From NCBI RefSeq assembly GCF_004340875.1, contig NZ_SLXQ01000001.1:1178001-1242000 (forward strand): 64,000 nucleotides of DNA. Direction: 5' to 3'. Below are positions 16,183-24,962 of this stretch, one piece after another. How positions within the stretch are numbered: the stretch's first letter is position 1; every line of letters starts with the position of its first letter. The position numbers and the translations under genes were made by a program. Source of the stretch: Tamaricihabitans halophyticus (GTDB lineage: Bacteria; Actinomycetota; Actinomycetes; Mycobacteriales; Pseudonocardiaceae). The notes under the pieces are model-generated. The model did not search any database. It had not been told where the DNA came from and saw only the letters and a program-made list of their open reading frames with translations.

Positions 16183-16377
16183 TCACCAGGTTCCGGCGAG
16201 GAATGCCCGCCATTGCCCGACCGAAAAGGACAGTGCACCGCCGGCTGGGTTCTTTGCATCGCGTACCGCGATCGCCGCATCCGCACGGGCGACCTCGACG
16301 CAATTCCCGTTGTGCCCATCCCCGTCGCTGTAGCTGCTTCGCCGCCAGCAAAGACTCGGCTGGGGGACGGTGCGCAT
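16183..16377 (-). CDS. DUF397 domain protein
   Basis: 64 residues, the normal size. Shows the family pattern: WRRSSYSDGDGHNGNCVEVA, then a VRDAKNP turn, a GALSFS strand and QWRAFLAG at the end. DUF397 proteins are partners of the XRE/DUF5753 regulators in actinobacteria (the bldB/whiJ-like systems), and here the pair is adjacent with 25 bases between. It probably modulates that regulator. Confidence 0.88.
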   Translation of the reverse strand: MRTVPQPSLCWRRSSYSDGDGHNGNCVEVARADAAIAVRDAKNPAGGALSFSVGQWRAFLAGTW

Positions 16378-16402
16378 CGCGATTCGCCTCTTCCGGCTCG
16401 GC

Positions 16403-17233
16403 TCAGGTCTCGGCGATCACCCGCTCGATCAGCGTGATCGACTCCCGCTCACCCAGGGCGATACCGGCCAGGTGATCGAATAACAGCCTAGCAGTCGAAA
16501 CCTCACTGGCGTCCTCTATCTCGGTGGAGCCGAAGCCGTACTCCACGTAGGCAATATCGGGTTCCTCCGGCTCGGTATAGCTCAGCAAGCTAAACGAACC
16601 CGCCCGGCCGGAATGTGCGCCACGGGATACCGGTAATACCTGTACCCGAACGGTGGGCAACCCGGCACAGGCAATGACATGGCGTAGCTGCGCGCGTTGC
16701 TCTTCAGGCGACAGCACCGGTCGCCAGAGCGCGGTTTCATCGATGATCGCGTGCATCCGGAGTACCGGCTCCTCGGTTAGCCGCCGCTGTCGACGCCTCC
16801 TGATCTCGACAGCTTTGTCGAGCTCGCTTCCGCGCATAGCCGTACTCGAATGCGCGAAGTTCGTTCGGATATATGACTCGGTCTGAAACAGCCCAGGGAT
16901 ATAGCCGAGCTGGAACTCGTGCAGCTCGCTTGCCTCGGCTTCCAGACTGACGAATCCCTTGTCGCTCACGCCATAAGCGCGCCACCAGCCCTTCGTCCTG
17001 GCTCGGTCGAACATCCGGGCGTATTCCGGCCAGTCGTTGGTGACCACGCCGTAGATATCGAGCAGGAGTTCGAACTCGGCGTAAACCGGCACCTGCCCCG
17101 CCTCGATCCGGCTGATCTTGGAGGTGGCGCAGCGCAGCCGCTCGGCCACCTCCCACTGGCCAAGGCCGGCCCTGTCCCGTAGCCGTCGCAACGTGCGCCC
17201 CAGTTGCCGCGCCCGGAAGTTCGGCTTCTTCAT
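16403..17233 (-). CDS. XRE-family regulator with DUF5753 domain (WhiJ-like)
   Basis: 276 residues from ATG 17233; GTG 17242 in frame is an alternative. N-terminal helix-turn-helix (LGRTLRRLRDRAGLGQWEVA, then CATSKISRIEAGQ) and a DUF5753 region from ~95 (QLGYIPGLFQTESYIR; LRHVIACAGLPTVRVQVLPV; FDHLAGIALGERES). It forms the usual regulator/DUF397 pair with the downstream gene. These pairs control development or secondary metabolism in Streptomyces; the target here is unknown, but the divergent gene at 17371 and the downstream genes are candidates. Confidence 0.9.
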   Translation of the reverse strand: MKKPNFRARQLGRTLRRLRDRAGLGQWEVAERLRCATSKISRIEAGQVPVYAEFELLLDIYGVVTNDWPEYARMFDRARTKGWWRAYGVSDKGFVSLEAEASELHEFQLGYIPGLFQTESYIRTNFAHSSTAMRGSELDKAVEIRRRRQRRLTEEPVLRMHAIIDETALWRPVLSPEEQRAQLRHVIACAGLPTVRVQVLPVSRGAHSGRAGSFSLLSYTEPEEPDIAYVEYGFGSTEIEDASEVSTARLLFDHLAGIALGERESITLIERVIAET

Positions 17234-17370
17234 CTCGCCCACCCGGAAACACCCCTCGAAATTGCGCGCACACGGATCGTAGAGCGCAAACCCGACAGTC
17301 AGAAATTGCGACAGCCGGGCGTGCGACTCGCTCGAATCCGACTGGCGATTTCCGCGGCCACCCTCCGCCG

Positions 17371-17595
17371 ATGCTGAAACCCCCGCTACACAAAGGCGTC
17401 TGGTGCACCGTCGCGCAGCACCGGCACGTGGTCATGGAGACCAGGCACGGCGAGCACGGCGAGACCTACTCGGTCACCGCCTGCGGCTGGCTGGTGCAAG
17501 CGAGCGCGATCGATTTCCGCCTTGCCGACCCACCGCTGTGCCTGCCCTGCCACGTGCTCGCGCAACGCGGATGGGTGAGTGACCCGTCGGAGTAA
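17371..17595 (+). CDS. Small protein with possible zinc ligands
   Basis: 74 residues, divergent from the XRE regulator. Contains several His (QHRHVVMETRHGEHGE) and cysteines in VTACGW and PLCLPCH (CxxC), a pattern that could bind zinc. Its end overlaps the long frame of the sigma factor, though not the start I chose for that gene. Not recognised as a named family. Confidence 0.55.
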   Translation: MLKPPLHKGVWCTVAQHRHVVMETRHGEHGETYSVTACGWLVQASAIDFRLADPPLCLPCHVLAQRGWVSDPSE

Positions 17596-17620
17596 GACCG
17601 CGCCAAGCGACTATAGGAAT

Positions 17621-18142
17621 GTGAGCGAACCACGGGTGCGGCCTGATCCGGCGTTCGCGCTGCTGGAGATCTACGCGGAGGCGTTGCCACAGGTGTACGG
17701 CTACCTGCGAGCCAGGTGCGGTAACACCGTGCTCGCCGAGGACCTGACCTCGGCGACGTTCCTCGGCGCGGTCGATACGGCGCGGCGCGGTGCGGTCGCG
17801 GTCAGCGTCAGCTGGCTGATCGGCATCGCGCGGCACAAACTCGCGGACCACTGGCGCTCGGTTGAACGCGAGGAGCGTGGCCTGCGGCTGGTGTACCAGG
17901 CACGGGAGGAAACAGCGGCCGCGCCGAGCGAGCAGCTGGAAGTGCTGGTGGCCCGGCAGGTGCTCGCCGAGCTGGGCGCGCATCACCGGGCCGCACTGAC
18001 GCTGCGCTATCTGGACGGTCTGCCGGTACCCGAGGTCGCCGCGCATCTGGACCGGACCGTACATGCCACCGAGGCACTGCTGGTCCGGGCAAGGGCGGCG
18101 TTTCGCAAGGCATACCAACGACGAGGAGGGCAGGATGACTGA
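17621..18142 (+). CDS. ECF-type RNA polymerase sigma factor
   Basis: 173 residues from GTG 17621 (AGGA 5 bases upstream). Region 2: YGYLRARCGNTVLAEDLTSA and SWLIGIARHKLADHWR; region 4: LTLRYLDGLPVPEVAAHL with ATEALLVRARAAFR as the DNA-reading helix. It overlaps the VOC-type gene by 8 bases, in the place where an anti-sigma factor usually stands. Confidence 0.88.
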   Translation: MSEPRVRPDPAFALLEIYAEALPQVYGYLRARCGNTVLAEDLTSATFLGAVDTARRGAVAVSVSWLIGIARHKLADHWRSVEREERGLRLVYQAREETAAAPSEQLEVLVARQVLAELGAHHRAALTLRYLDGLPVPEVAAHLDRTVHATEALLVRARAAFRKAYQRRGGQDD

Positions 18143-18674
18143 TCCGTTCGACGCCCTCTACGCGGGCATTGAGCCGCGTGAGCCGAACCCGGAGTTCGCC
18201 GCCGAACTGCGTGCGCAACTGGAGCGCGCGATCCTGGCACCGGAAGGAGACACCATGACCACGACGCAGGGCACGATAGGAGCGCAGACTCACTCGATCT
18301 CGGCATACCTGGCCGTTACCGACGCACGCGCCGCGCTGGAGTTCTATACAGCCGTATTCGACGCCACCCGAAGGGGCGAGCCGATCGTGATGCCGGACGG
18401 GGTGGTTGGGCACGCGGAGGTCGCGATCGGCGATTCGGTACTGATGCTCGCCGAGGAGTTCGCGGAGATCGGACATACCGTGGCGCCATCGGGCGGCGCG
18501 ATGCTTCGGGTTGAGGTATCCGATGTGGATGAAGCGTTGGCGCGGGCGGTGTCCCGAGGGGCGAGCGTGGACCGGCCAGCTGAGGACGGCGGGCATGGCC
18601 GGGTAGCCAACATCCGCGATCCGTTCGGACAGCGTTGGATGCTGGCGCAGGCAGCCGCACGCACCGATGTCTAG
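18135..18674 (+). CDS. VOC (glyoxalase-fold) protein with sigma-partner N-terminus
   Basis: 179 residues. The first ~38 (DPFDALYAGIEPREPNPEFA, then AAELRAQLERAIL) match the short helical leader typical of proteins co-encoded with ECF sigma factors; from ~50 there is a VOC fold (AYLAVTDARAALEFYTAVF; GHAEVAIGDSVLMLAEE; NIRDPFGQRWML). Start fixed by GAGGAGGG and the 8-base overlap with the sigma gene. It may sense a small ligand and control the sigma factor; no membrane anchor or zinc anti-sigma motif is present. Confidence 0.82.
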   Translation: MTDPFDALYAGIEPREPNPEFAAELRAQLERAILAPEGDTMTTTQGTIGAQTHSISAYLAVTDARAALEFYTAVFDATRRGEPIVMPDGVVGHAEVAIGDSVLMLAEEFAEIGHTVAPSGGAMLRVEVSDVDEALARAVSRGASVDRPAEDGGHGRVANIRDPFGQRWMLAQAAARTDV

Positions 18675-18681
18675 GAGCCAC

Positions 18682-18750
18682 AATTCGGAGCGAATTCTCG
18701 GCATGATCTAACTTTTCGCAATAGCAGAAATATCCACTGAAATTATTGCG
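18682..18750. promoter_or_regulatory. Two dyads upstream of the ABC importer operon
   Basis: AATTCG-N3-CGAATT at 18682-18696 and a wider pair CGCAATA (18717-18723) with TATTGCG (18744-18750). The gap is clearly more AT-rich than its surroundings, as expected for a promoter. The regulator is not known; the IclR gene at 22195 is a candidate only by proximity. Confidence 0.4.
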
Positions 18751-18829
18751 TCATACGAAATTAGCTCGTAACTTGCCAGCAACGCAGGTGCCCCCGAGCA
18801 TCCAGCCGGCGCCGGCAAAGGAGCTGATC

Positions 18830-19630
18830 ATGCGTTCGTCGGTATCGCCGGCACCCGCCAGATTTACCGATCTGGGCATCCGGATCGCGGGCGTGTGCAC
18901 CGTGCTGGCGGTCTTCGAACTCACCGCGCGCACGGGTTTGCTGCCGCGCGCATGGTTTCCACCGATCAGCGAGATGTATCTGGAACTCGGCAAGCTGGCC
19001 TTCGGCTGGCCGCTGTGGGTGGAAATCGGGCGCACGCTCAGTGGCTGGGCCCTCGGCATCGGCCTGGCGGCGGTACTGGCCATTCCACTCGGGATCGCGC
19101 TCGGCACGAACAATCTCGCTTACCGGCTGAGCAAAGCCGTCATCGAGTTCCTGCGCCCGGTGCCATCCGTGGCACTCATTCCACTCGCCGTGCTGGTCTA
19201 CGGCACCGGCCTGGAGATGAAGACCTTCCTGATTGCCTTCGCCACCTTCTGGCCGATCCTGCTGCAAACCATCTACGGCGTGCAGGGCGTCGACCCGGTG
19301 GCGATGGACACCGCTCGCTGCTACGGACTTCCGCAGTCGGCCAGGTTCACGCAGATCATCGCACCGAGCGCAGCACCGTTCATCGCCACGGGACTGCGGA
19401 TCGCCTCGGCAATCGCACTGGTACTTGCCATCACCGCCGAGTTGGTGGTCGGCGCACCCGGTCTCGGGCAGGCGATCATCGTGGCCCAGTCCGGCGCAAA
19501 TGCCACCAGGATGTATGCGCTGATCATCGTTGCCGGCCTGCTCGGCTGGGCGCTGAACTCCTGCTTCCAGTTCGTCGAACGGCGACTGCTGCGCTGGCAT
19601 CCCGCGCAGCGTGGAGAGGAAGGCAGATGA
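18830..19630 (+). CDS. ABC transporter permease (SsuC/TauC-like), first of two
   Basis: 266 residues from ATG 18830 (AAAGGAGC upstream). About six transmembrane helices and the EAA-loop region (DTARCYGLPQSARFTQIIAP) that contacts the ATPase; ITAELVVGAPGLGQAI is typical of the nitrate/sulfonate/taurine permease family. Overlaps the next permease by 4 bases. First gene of a four-gene importer operon that runs towards the gentisate genes. Confidence 0.88.
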   Translation: MRSSVSPAPARFTDLGIRIAGVCTVLAVFELTARTGLLPRAWFPPISEMYLELGKLAFGWPLWVEIGRTLSGWALGIGLAAVLAIPLGIALGTNNLAYRLSKAVIEFLRPVPSVALIPLAVLVYGTGLEMKTFLIAFATFWPILLQTIYGVQGVDPVAMDTARCYGLPQSARFTQIIAPSAAPFIATGLRIASAIALVLAITAELVVGAPGLGQAIIVAQSGANATRMYALIIVAGLLGWALNSCFQFVERRLLRWHPAQRGEEGR

Positions 19631-20427
19631 CCCGGCGGATCGGCTATCTACTGTTACCGGCGATCCTGCCGATCGCGGTGCTACTCGGCTACGGCATCTG
19701 GTCGATTCCGGCACAGAACTTCTACTTCCCCCCACTACCCGAGATCATTGGCTTCTTCCGGGACATCTGGCTGTTCGACCGGATCGGCAGCGATCTGGTG
19801 CCCAGTCTCGCGCGGATGCTCAGCGCCTATGCCATATCCATCGGGCTCGGCGTGCCGATTGGCCTCGCACTTGGCTTCTCCCGGCTGCTGCGAACCGCAT
19901 GCGAGCCAGTCGTCGAGTTCCTGCGGGCGCTGCCGGCACCGGCGCTGATCCCGTTCGCACTGCTCATCTTCGGCGCGGGCAACGGGTCCAAGCTGTTCGT
20001 GATCGTGCTCGGCGCGATCTGGCCGATCCTGCTGAACTCATTGGACGGGGCGCGCGGTGTAGACCGCACCCAGCTCGACATGGCGCGGTCGTACCAGGTA
20101 CCTCGGTTGGCCAGGCTACGTCACATCGTCCTGCCCGCCGCCAGCCCGCGCATCTTCGCCGGAATGCGCACCAGCCTGGCGATCGCGCTCATCCTGATGG
20201 TGGTTTCCGAGATGGTCGCGAGCAGTCACGGTCTCGGCTACTTCGTGCTTCAGGCACAGCGTTCCTTCGCGATCCCGGAGATGTGGACCGGCATCATCTT
20301 GCTTGGCATTCTTGGCTTCCTGCTGAACGCGATCTTCCTGCGAATCGAGAACCGGGTGCTTTTCTGGCACCGCGCCGTTACCCGCAAGCGCCCCACGAAA
20401 GCCCGCTCGGAGGCAACCGATGCTTGA
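19627..20427 (+). CDS. ABC transporter permease (SsuC/TauC-like), second of two
   Basis: 266 residues, start ATG 19627 overlapping the previous stop (ATGA). Same family: EFLRALPAPALIPFALLIFG, EAA loop DMARSYQVPRLARLRHIVLP, and VVSEMVASSHGLGYFV. Two non-identical permeases imply a heterodimeric channel rather than the homodimer of Ssu systems. It overlaps the ATPase gene by 8 bases. Confidence 0.88.
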   Translation: MTRRIGYLLLPAILPIAVLLGYGIWSIPAQNFYFPPLPEIIGFFRDIWLFDRIGSDLVPSLARMLSAYAISIGLGVPIGLALGFSRLLRTACEPVVEFLRALPAPALIPFALLIFGAGNGSKLFVIVLGAIWPILLNSLDGARGVDRTQLDMARSYQVPRLARLRHIVLPAASPRIFAGMRTSLAIALILMVVSEMVASSHGLGYFVLQAQRSFAIPEMWTGIILLGILGFLLNAIFLRIENRVLFWHRAVTRKRPTKARSEATDA

Positions 20428-21187
20428 CGTGTCCCAACTTCGCAAGGTCTACGGGCCAGATCCGAACGCGCCGCCTGCCGTCGCCGATCTGAGCTTCACC
20501 GTTGCCGAACAAGAGTTCGTCTGCATTCTCGGCTCGTCCGGTTGCGGTAAATCCACGATGCTCCGTTGTCTGTCTGGGCTGGACTCGCCAACAGCGGGCG
20601 AGGTCCGGTTGCGCGACCGCCGAGTCACCAAACCGCCGGAAGAGATGGCTTTCGTATTCCAGGACTACAGCCGTTCCCTGCTCCCGTGGATGAAGGTCCG
20701 GCGGAATGTGTCATTTCCGCTGCGATACAAAGGAGTCGGTAACCGCGCGGCAGATGATGCTACCGAGGAAGCACTGGACGCCGTGGGCCTTGCTGGCAAA
20801 GGTGATCTCTATCCCTGGCAGCTCTCTGGCGGCATGCAACAACGGGTCGCGATCGCCCGCGCGCTGGCGTACAAGCCTCGCGTGCTACTGATGGATGAGC
20901 CGTTCGCCTCCGTGGACGCACAAACCCGTACTGGCTTAGAGGATCTGCTCCTCGATGTCTGGCAACGCTACGAGATAACCGTGCTGTTCGTGACCCACGA
21001 CATCGATGAGGCCATCTACCTGGCGGATCGTGTGCTGGTGTTACGTGCCCCCGCACAGATCCGACACAGCACGACGGTGCCGCTGGCTCGGCCACGGGAC
21101 CAGCTGACGACCAAACAGCAACCCGAGTTCGGCCAGCTGCGCGCTGAGCTGTTCAACGCGCTGGACGCACAACCGGCACCTGCCTAA
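20420..21187 (+). CDS. ABC transporter ATP-binding protein (SsuB/TauB-like)
   Basis: 255 residues. Walker A GSSGCGKST, Q-loop FVFQDYSRSLLPW, signature LSGGMQQRVAIARA, Walker B VLLMDEPF, D-loop SVDAQTR, H-loop VTHDIDEA. The Q-loop sequence is characteristic of the nitrate/sulfonate/taurine importers. Powers the two permeases just upstream. Confidence 0.92.
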   Translation: MLDVSQLRKVYGPDPNAPPAVADLSFTVAEQEFVCILGSSGCGKSTMLRCLSGLDSPTAGEVRLRDRRVTKPPEEMAFVFQDYSRSLLPWMKVRRNVSFPLRYKGVGNRAADDATEEALDAVGLAGKGDLYPWQLSGGMQQRVAIARALAYKPRVLLMDEPFASVDAQTRTGLEDLLLDVWQRYEITVLFVTHDIDEAIYLADRVLVLRAPAQIRHSTTVPLARPRDQLTTKQQPEFGQLRAELFNALDAQPAPA

Positions 21188-21198
21188 CGGGAGCATCG

Positions 21199-22176
21199 AT
21201 GGGTTTACCGCACAGAATCGGTGCCGTGCTGTTCGCGCTGGCAATGTTGTGCGCTGGATGCACGGACTACGGTGGTGATCTTTCCGGTGGTGCCGCGCGC
21301 TCCGGCGGCGATGGGAATACCGTCACGGTTTCCGAGACGGCAGGCATGCCCTCGGCGTTCCTTGGCTACGGCGTGCGGCGCGGCTTCTTCGCCGATGAGG
21401 GAATCGATCTGCGGGTGGACGCCTCGACCGGCGGCGCCACGGTAGTTCCCGCGCTGCTCAGCGAGGATATCGATATCGCGGGTTCCAATGTGGTGAGTGC
21501 GATGATCGCGATGGGCCGCCGGATGCCGGTGCAGATGGTGGCTGCCGGAACGAGCGCCGCGCAGCGGTCCGAACAGGACTTCTCCACGCTGATGGTGCCC
21601 GCACACAGCCAGATCAACCGGGCGGAAGATCTCGCAGGCACGCGGATCGGGGTGAACTCACTGCAGAACATCAACGATGTAGTGGTCTACTCCGCGCTGC
21701 GCGACCGGGGAGTGAACATTGAGACCGTCGAGTTCGTGGAGATGCCACTGCCAGATCTGCCCGCCGCGATCGAGCGGGGCGATGTGGACGCCGGCCTGCT
21801 GATCGAACCGTTCGGCACCATCGGCCGCAACCAGGGGCTCCGTGAGGTGCTGCGCCCGTACACCGAGCTGCGACCGGGCTTGCAGATCGGGACGTACCTG
21901 ATGACCAGTGATCGCGTGGCCGATGATCCCGAACTTGTACGTGCCTTTCAGCGGGGTGTGCAGCGCACCGCCGATGCGATCCGAGACGACCCCGACGCGT
22001 TCCGGGCCGAGCTACCGGAACTCAGTAGCCTGGACGCGGAGCTGGCCGAGCAGGCGCCGCTGCCGGAGTGGCGCGGGCGCACGGACCGCGCATCAATCGA
22101 GCTCATCCACCGCGCGATGCGTGAGTTCGGGCTCACCGAGGCGGAACTCGACTACCCGGAGGCAGTGCTTCGCTGA
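21199..22176 (+). CDS. ABC transporter substrate-binding lipoprotein (NMT1/SsuA-like)
   Basis: 325 residues. Signal peptide with lipobox MLCAGC; then an NMT1/THI5-type periplasmic-binding fold (LGYGVRRGFFADEGIDLRVD; AEDLAGTRIGVNSLQN; GDVDAGLLIEPF). Last gene of the importer operon; gives it substrate specificity. Aromatic acids are possible given the convergent gentisate operon, but the family also takes sulfonates, nitrate and pyrimidine precursors. Confidence 0.87.
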   Translation: MGLPHRIGAVLFALAMLCAGCTDYGGDLSGGAARSGGDGNTVTVSETAGMPSAFLGYGVRRGFFADEGIDLRVDASTGGATVVPALLSEDIDIAGSNVVSAMIAMGRRMPVQMVAAGTSAAQRSEQDFSTLMVPAHSQINRAEDLAGTRIGVNSLQNINDVVVYSALRDRGVNIETVEFVEMPLPDLPAAIERGDVDAGLLIEPFGTIGRNQGLREVLRPYTELRPGLQIGTYLMTSDRVADDPELVRAFQRGVQRTADAIRDDPDAFRAELPELSSLDAELAEQAPLPEWRGRTDRASIELIHRAMREFGLTEAELDYPEAVLR

Positions 22177-22194
22177 CGGTCGTTGACCGCTGAC

Positions 22195-22974
22195 TCACAG
22201 CTGAGCGCGGAGGGATTCCTGGATCTGCTCCTGGGCTCGCAGTAACGGCGGCACCAGTACGTCCGCGATCTCGTCGCCCGGCATCCGGCCGGTTGGCACC
22301 ACCACCGCGATCGAAGCCAGGGGCGCATCGGTGAGATCCCGCAGGGCGGTCGCAACGGCACTGACTCCGGCCTCGCCCTCGCCACGGTTCACCGCGTAGC
22401 CACACTCCCTGATCTCGGCCAGCTCGGCTTCCAGTACCGCCCAGTCGGCCACCGACGAGTTGGTACGAGCTTCCAGTTCCCCATCCGCATATCGCCGCGC
22501 GAGCTCGCTGGATGGCAGTGCCGCGAGAATCGCCTTGCCCGCAGCCGTGCAGTTCGCGGGCAGCACCACGCCGGTCCGGTTACCCACCCGAACCGATCGG
22601 GGGCTTTCCACGCAATCGACGAACCGGACGTTGCGACCTTCCAGTAGCGATAGGCTCGCGGTCTCCTGCGTCCATTCGCGCAACTGTTCCAGCATCGGGT
22701 GCGCCACGCGGCGGATATCAATCCGGCCGATCGCCGCCAGCCCAATCTCGTTGAGTACCGGGCCGGGGCGATACGCCCCGTTGGGTTTGTCCTGCAAAAC
22801 GAATCCCCTGGCGCGCAGGGAATGCAGCAGCCGATGCGCGGTGGACGGCGCTACCGCGAGTAGCTCTGCGGCGTCGGAGACGCGCAGCGCCTGTCGCTCG
22901 CCGATCAGCTCCAATAGGCGCAGCGCGTTGTCCACTGAGCTGGCGCCGCCTGGTCGTGGCCGGAAGTTCGGCAT
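22195..22974 (-). CDS. IclR-family regulator of the gentisate operon
   Basis: 259 residues. N-terminal winged helix (SVDNALRLLELIGERQALRV, then LLAVAPSTAHRLLHSLRARG) and the IclR effector domain from ~80 (GRNVRFVDCVESPRSVRVGN; PANCTAAGKAILAALP; GVSAVATALRD). Last gene of the catabolic operon (18 bases after the hydrolase). IclR proteins commonly control aromatic catabolic genes. Confidence 0.9.
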   Translation of the reverse strand: MPNFRPRPGGASSVDNALRLLELIGERQALRVSDAAELLAVAPSTAHRLLHSLRARGFVLQDKPNGAYRPGPVLNEIGLAAIGRIDIRRVAHPMLEQLREWTQETASLSLLEGRNVRFVDCVESPRSVRVGNRTGVVLPANCTAAGKAILAALPSSELARRYADGELEARTNSSVADWAVLEAELAEIRECGYAVNRGEGEAGVSAVATALRDLTDAPLASIAVVVPTGRMPGDEIADVLVPPLLRAQEQIQESLRAQL

Positions 22975-22991
22975 GATCGGATACTACGCGC

Positions 22992-23858
22992 CTAGACGAC
23001 GTCCAGCCGTAACTCGCCGATCCTGCTGATCGTGGTGTGCAATCGGTCTCCGGAGTTGATCGGTCCCACTCCGGGCGGCGCCCCGGTGAAGATCAGATCG
23101 CCGGGCAGCAAGGTCATCATCCGCGAAGCATAGGAGATGATCTCCGGCACCGCCGTGATCAGCGTCGATGTGTGCACCCGCTGCCGCTGCTCGCCGTTGG
23201 CGGTCAGCTGGATATCGAGATCACCTGGGTCGGTCAGTTCGTCCGCGGTGACCAGCCACGGTCCGGTCGGCGAGAACGTGTCGTAGCTCTTTCGCCTGGA
23301 ACGGTCAGCCGCGCCGCGCACCGTGATATCCAGCCCGATGGTGTAGCCGAACACATGCGAAAGCGCATCCTCGGTAGGAATATCCTTGCCGCCCTTGCCA
23401 AGCACGATGACCAGTTCGGACTCGTGATGAATCTCCTGACCGGCCGCTACCACTTCGGGCGGTAGTCGAATCGGTTCCGCCGGACCGGAGATCGAGGATG
23501 GGGCTTTGAGAAACACATCAAAGTTCATCATCCACGAGGTGACCTCGCCGAGCGTGCGCTCCTGCACCTCGTGCATCTCGTGCACATGCTCGGCATAGTT
23601 ACTCGCGCAGGCGAGCACCTTGCTCGGGTTGAGCACCGGAGCCCGCAAGCGAGCGGTAGCTACCTGTTGTGGCGCACCTGCCGCACTTGCCGCTGCCAGT
23701 TCAGCACGCAGCTTCGGATACTCCTGGCAGAGCAACCGCCACCAGCCAGCCGTCAACGGGTCCGGATCGTGCGGCCACGGCAGCTGGTGGCTCAGCGGCA
23801 CGATACCCGCCTCGGTCACCGCACCGAGCTGGTTGTCGTCGTACAGTGCCAGTCTCAT
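22992..23858 (-). CDS. Fumarylacetoacetate hydrolase-family protein (fumaryl- or maleylpyruvate hydrolase)
   Basis: 288 residues. N-terminal cap, then the FAH domain with metal ligands in HHESELVIVLGKGGKDIP (two Glu) and the later Asp in YTIGLDITVRG; GPWLVTADEL and GDLIFTGAPPGVGPI complete the site. It overlaps the dioxygenase gene by 4 bases. In a gentisate pathway it would hydrolyse fumarylpyruvate (after isomerisation) or maleylpyruvate directly. No maleylpyruvate isomerase is present in this window, which leaves both possible. Confidence 0.87.
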   Translation of the reverse strand: MRLALYDDNQLGAVTEAGIVPLSHQLPWPHDPDPLTAGWWRLLCQEYPKLRAELAAASAAGAPQQVATARLRAPVLNPSKVLACASNYAEHVHEMHEVQERTLGEVTSWMMNFDVFLKAPSSISGPAEPIRLPPEVVAAGQEIHHESELVIVLGKGGKDIPTEDALSHVFGYTIGLDITVRGAADRSRRKSYDTFSPTGPWLVTADELTDPGDLDIQLTANGEQRQRVHTSTLITAVPEIISYASRMMTLLPGDLIFTGAPPGVGPINSGDRLHTTISRIGELRLDVV

Positions 23859-24940
23859 TCGCGCTCCGTCCCAAAGACCCCGGTAACGTTCTGCGGTGCG
23901 GTAAGGGTTTCCTCGCGATACACGCCGAGCGCCCGGAGTACTGGCGCATCGCTGAGGCTGAACAGATCAGCTTCGCCGGTACCGTGATGCTCCACCGCGG
24001 ACCAGGACGGCACGACGAACATATCGCCCGCTTCCCAGTCGAAGCGTTTACCGTCGATCACGCTGCTGCCCTTGCCGCCGAACACCACATACACGGTGTT
24101 CCCGGTACGCCGCACCGGAAGCGTCGATCCGACGCCCAGCCGATGTGCTCCACAAGCGAGGGTCGGCAGCACACTCGCGCCCGAGTCGGGATTGGTGAAT
24201 TCCAGGCTGACCATCGGAGCGCCGGTCTCCGCACGGAGCCGAGCCAGTTCGGCACTGGTTTCCGACCACCGGTACACCAGTAGCGGAGAGGGCTCCTGAT
24301 CCAGCGCCTCGTCTACCCGACCGGCGGTGAACTTTGTGGTACGGGCGGCATGCGCTATTTCGGACTTGTTTCGCGGCACGTCTACCGGCTGGTTCAGTTC
24401 GGGATGCGGCTCGAAGAAAATGGCATCCAGGGCCTGGATCATGGGCAGATCCAAACCGTCGAACCACAGCATATTGCCGTCCGTCGTACTGGTGTGATCA
24501 TGCCAGCACCAGCCTGGGGTGAGGATGAGATCGCCTGGATACATATCGCAGGCATCGCCATCTACGGTGGTCCACACCCCGGAACCTTCGAGCACGAACC
24601 GGATCGCACCTGGCGTATGCCGGTGCGCTGGCGCGGATTCCCTTGGCCCCAAGCACTGCAGCGCACCCCACAGGGTTCCAGCCGCATAGGGCAGCCCCTG
24701 CAAGCCTGGGTTGGCTAACGAAAGCACCCTTCGCTCACCGCCACGCTCGACCGGAACCAGTTCAATCGCACGTTCCGCCAGCGGCCGCATCGCATCCGCC
24801 CGCCATAGCCAGGGGATCGCTTTCGGGCGCGGGGTTGGGGTGAGCAACTGCGAGGTAATCGTCCACAATGGCTGAAGATCAGCCGCGGCAATGTCCGCGT
24901 ATAGTCTGTCCAGCTGCGGGGTTGCCTCTTCCACAGTCAT
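23855..24940 (-). CDS. Gentisate 1,2-dioxygenase-like double-cupin protein
   Basis: 361 residues, the usual length. Cupin 1 carries the iron ligands in APAHRHTPGAIRFVLEGSG (two His) and the later His in WCWHDHTS; the second cupin (RRTGNTVYVVFGGKGSS; FDWEAGDMFVVPSWSAVEHH) retains a His pair. This is the ring-opening enzyme that converts gentisate (2,5-dihydroxybenzoate) to maleylpyruvate; salicylate or hydroxynaphthoate dioxygenases of the same family cannot be excluded. Operon: 22 bases after the flavin monooxygenase and overlapping the hydrolase. Confidence 0.87.
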   Translation of the reverse strand: MTVEEATPQLDRLYADIAAADLQPLWTITSQLLTPTPRPKAIPWLWRADAMRPLAERAIELVPVERGGERRVLSLANPGLQGLPYAAGTLWGALQCLGPRESAPAHRHTPGAIRFVLEGSGVWTTVDGDACDMYPGDLILTPGWCWHDHTSTTDGNMLWFDGLDLPMIQALDAIFFEPHPELNQPVDVPRNKSEIAHAARTTKFTAGRVDEALDQEPSPLLVYRWSETSAELARLRAETGAPMVSLEFTNPDSGASVLPTLACGAHRLGVGSTLPVRRTGNTVYVVFGGKGSSVIDGKRFDWEAGDMFVVPSWSAVEHHGTGEADLFSLSDAPVLRALGVYREETLTAPQNVTGVFGTERE

Positions 24941-24962
24941 AGCGGCGTGTTCTCCTATCCGG

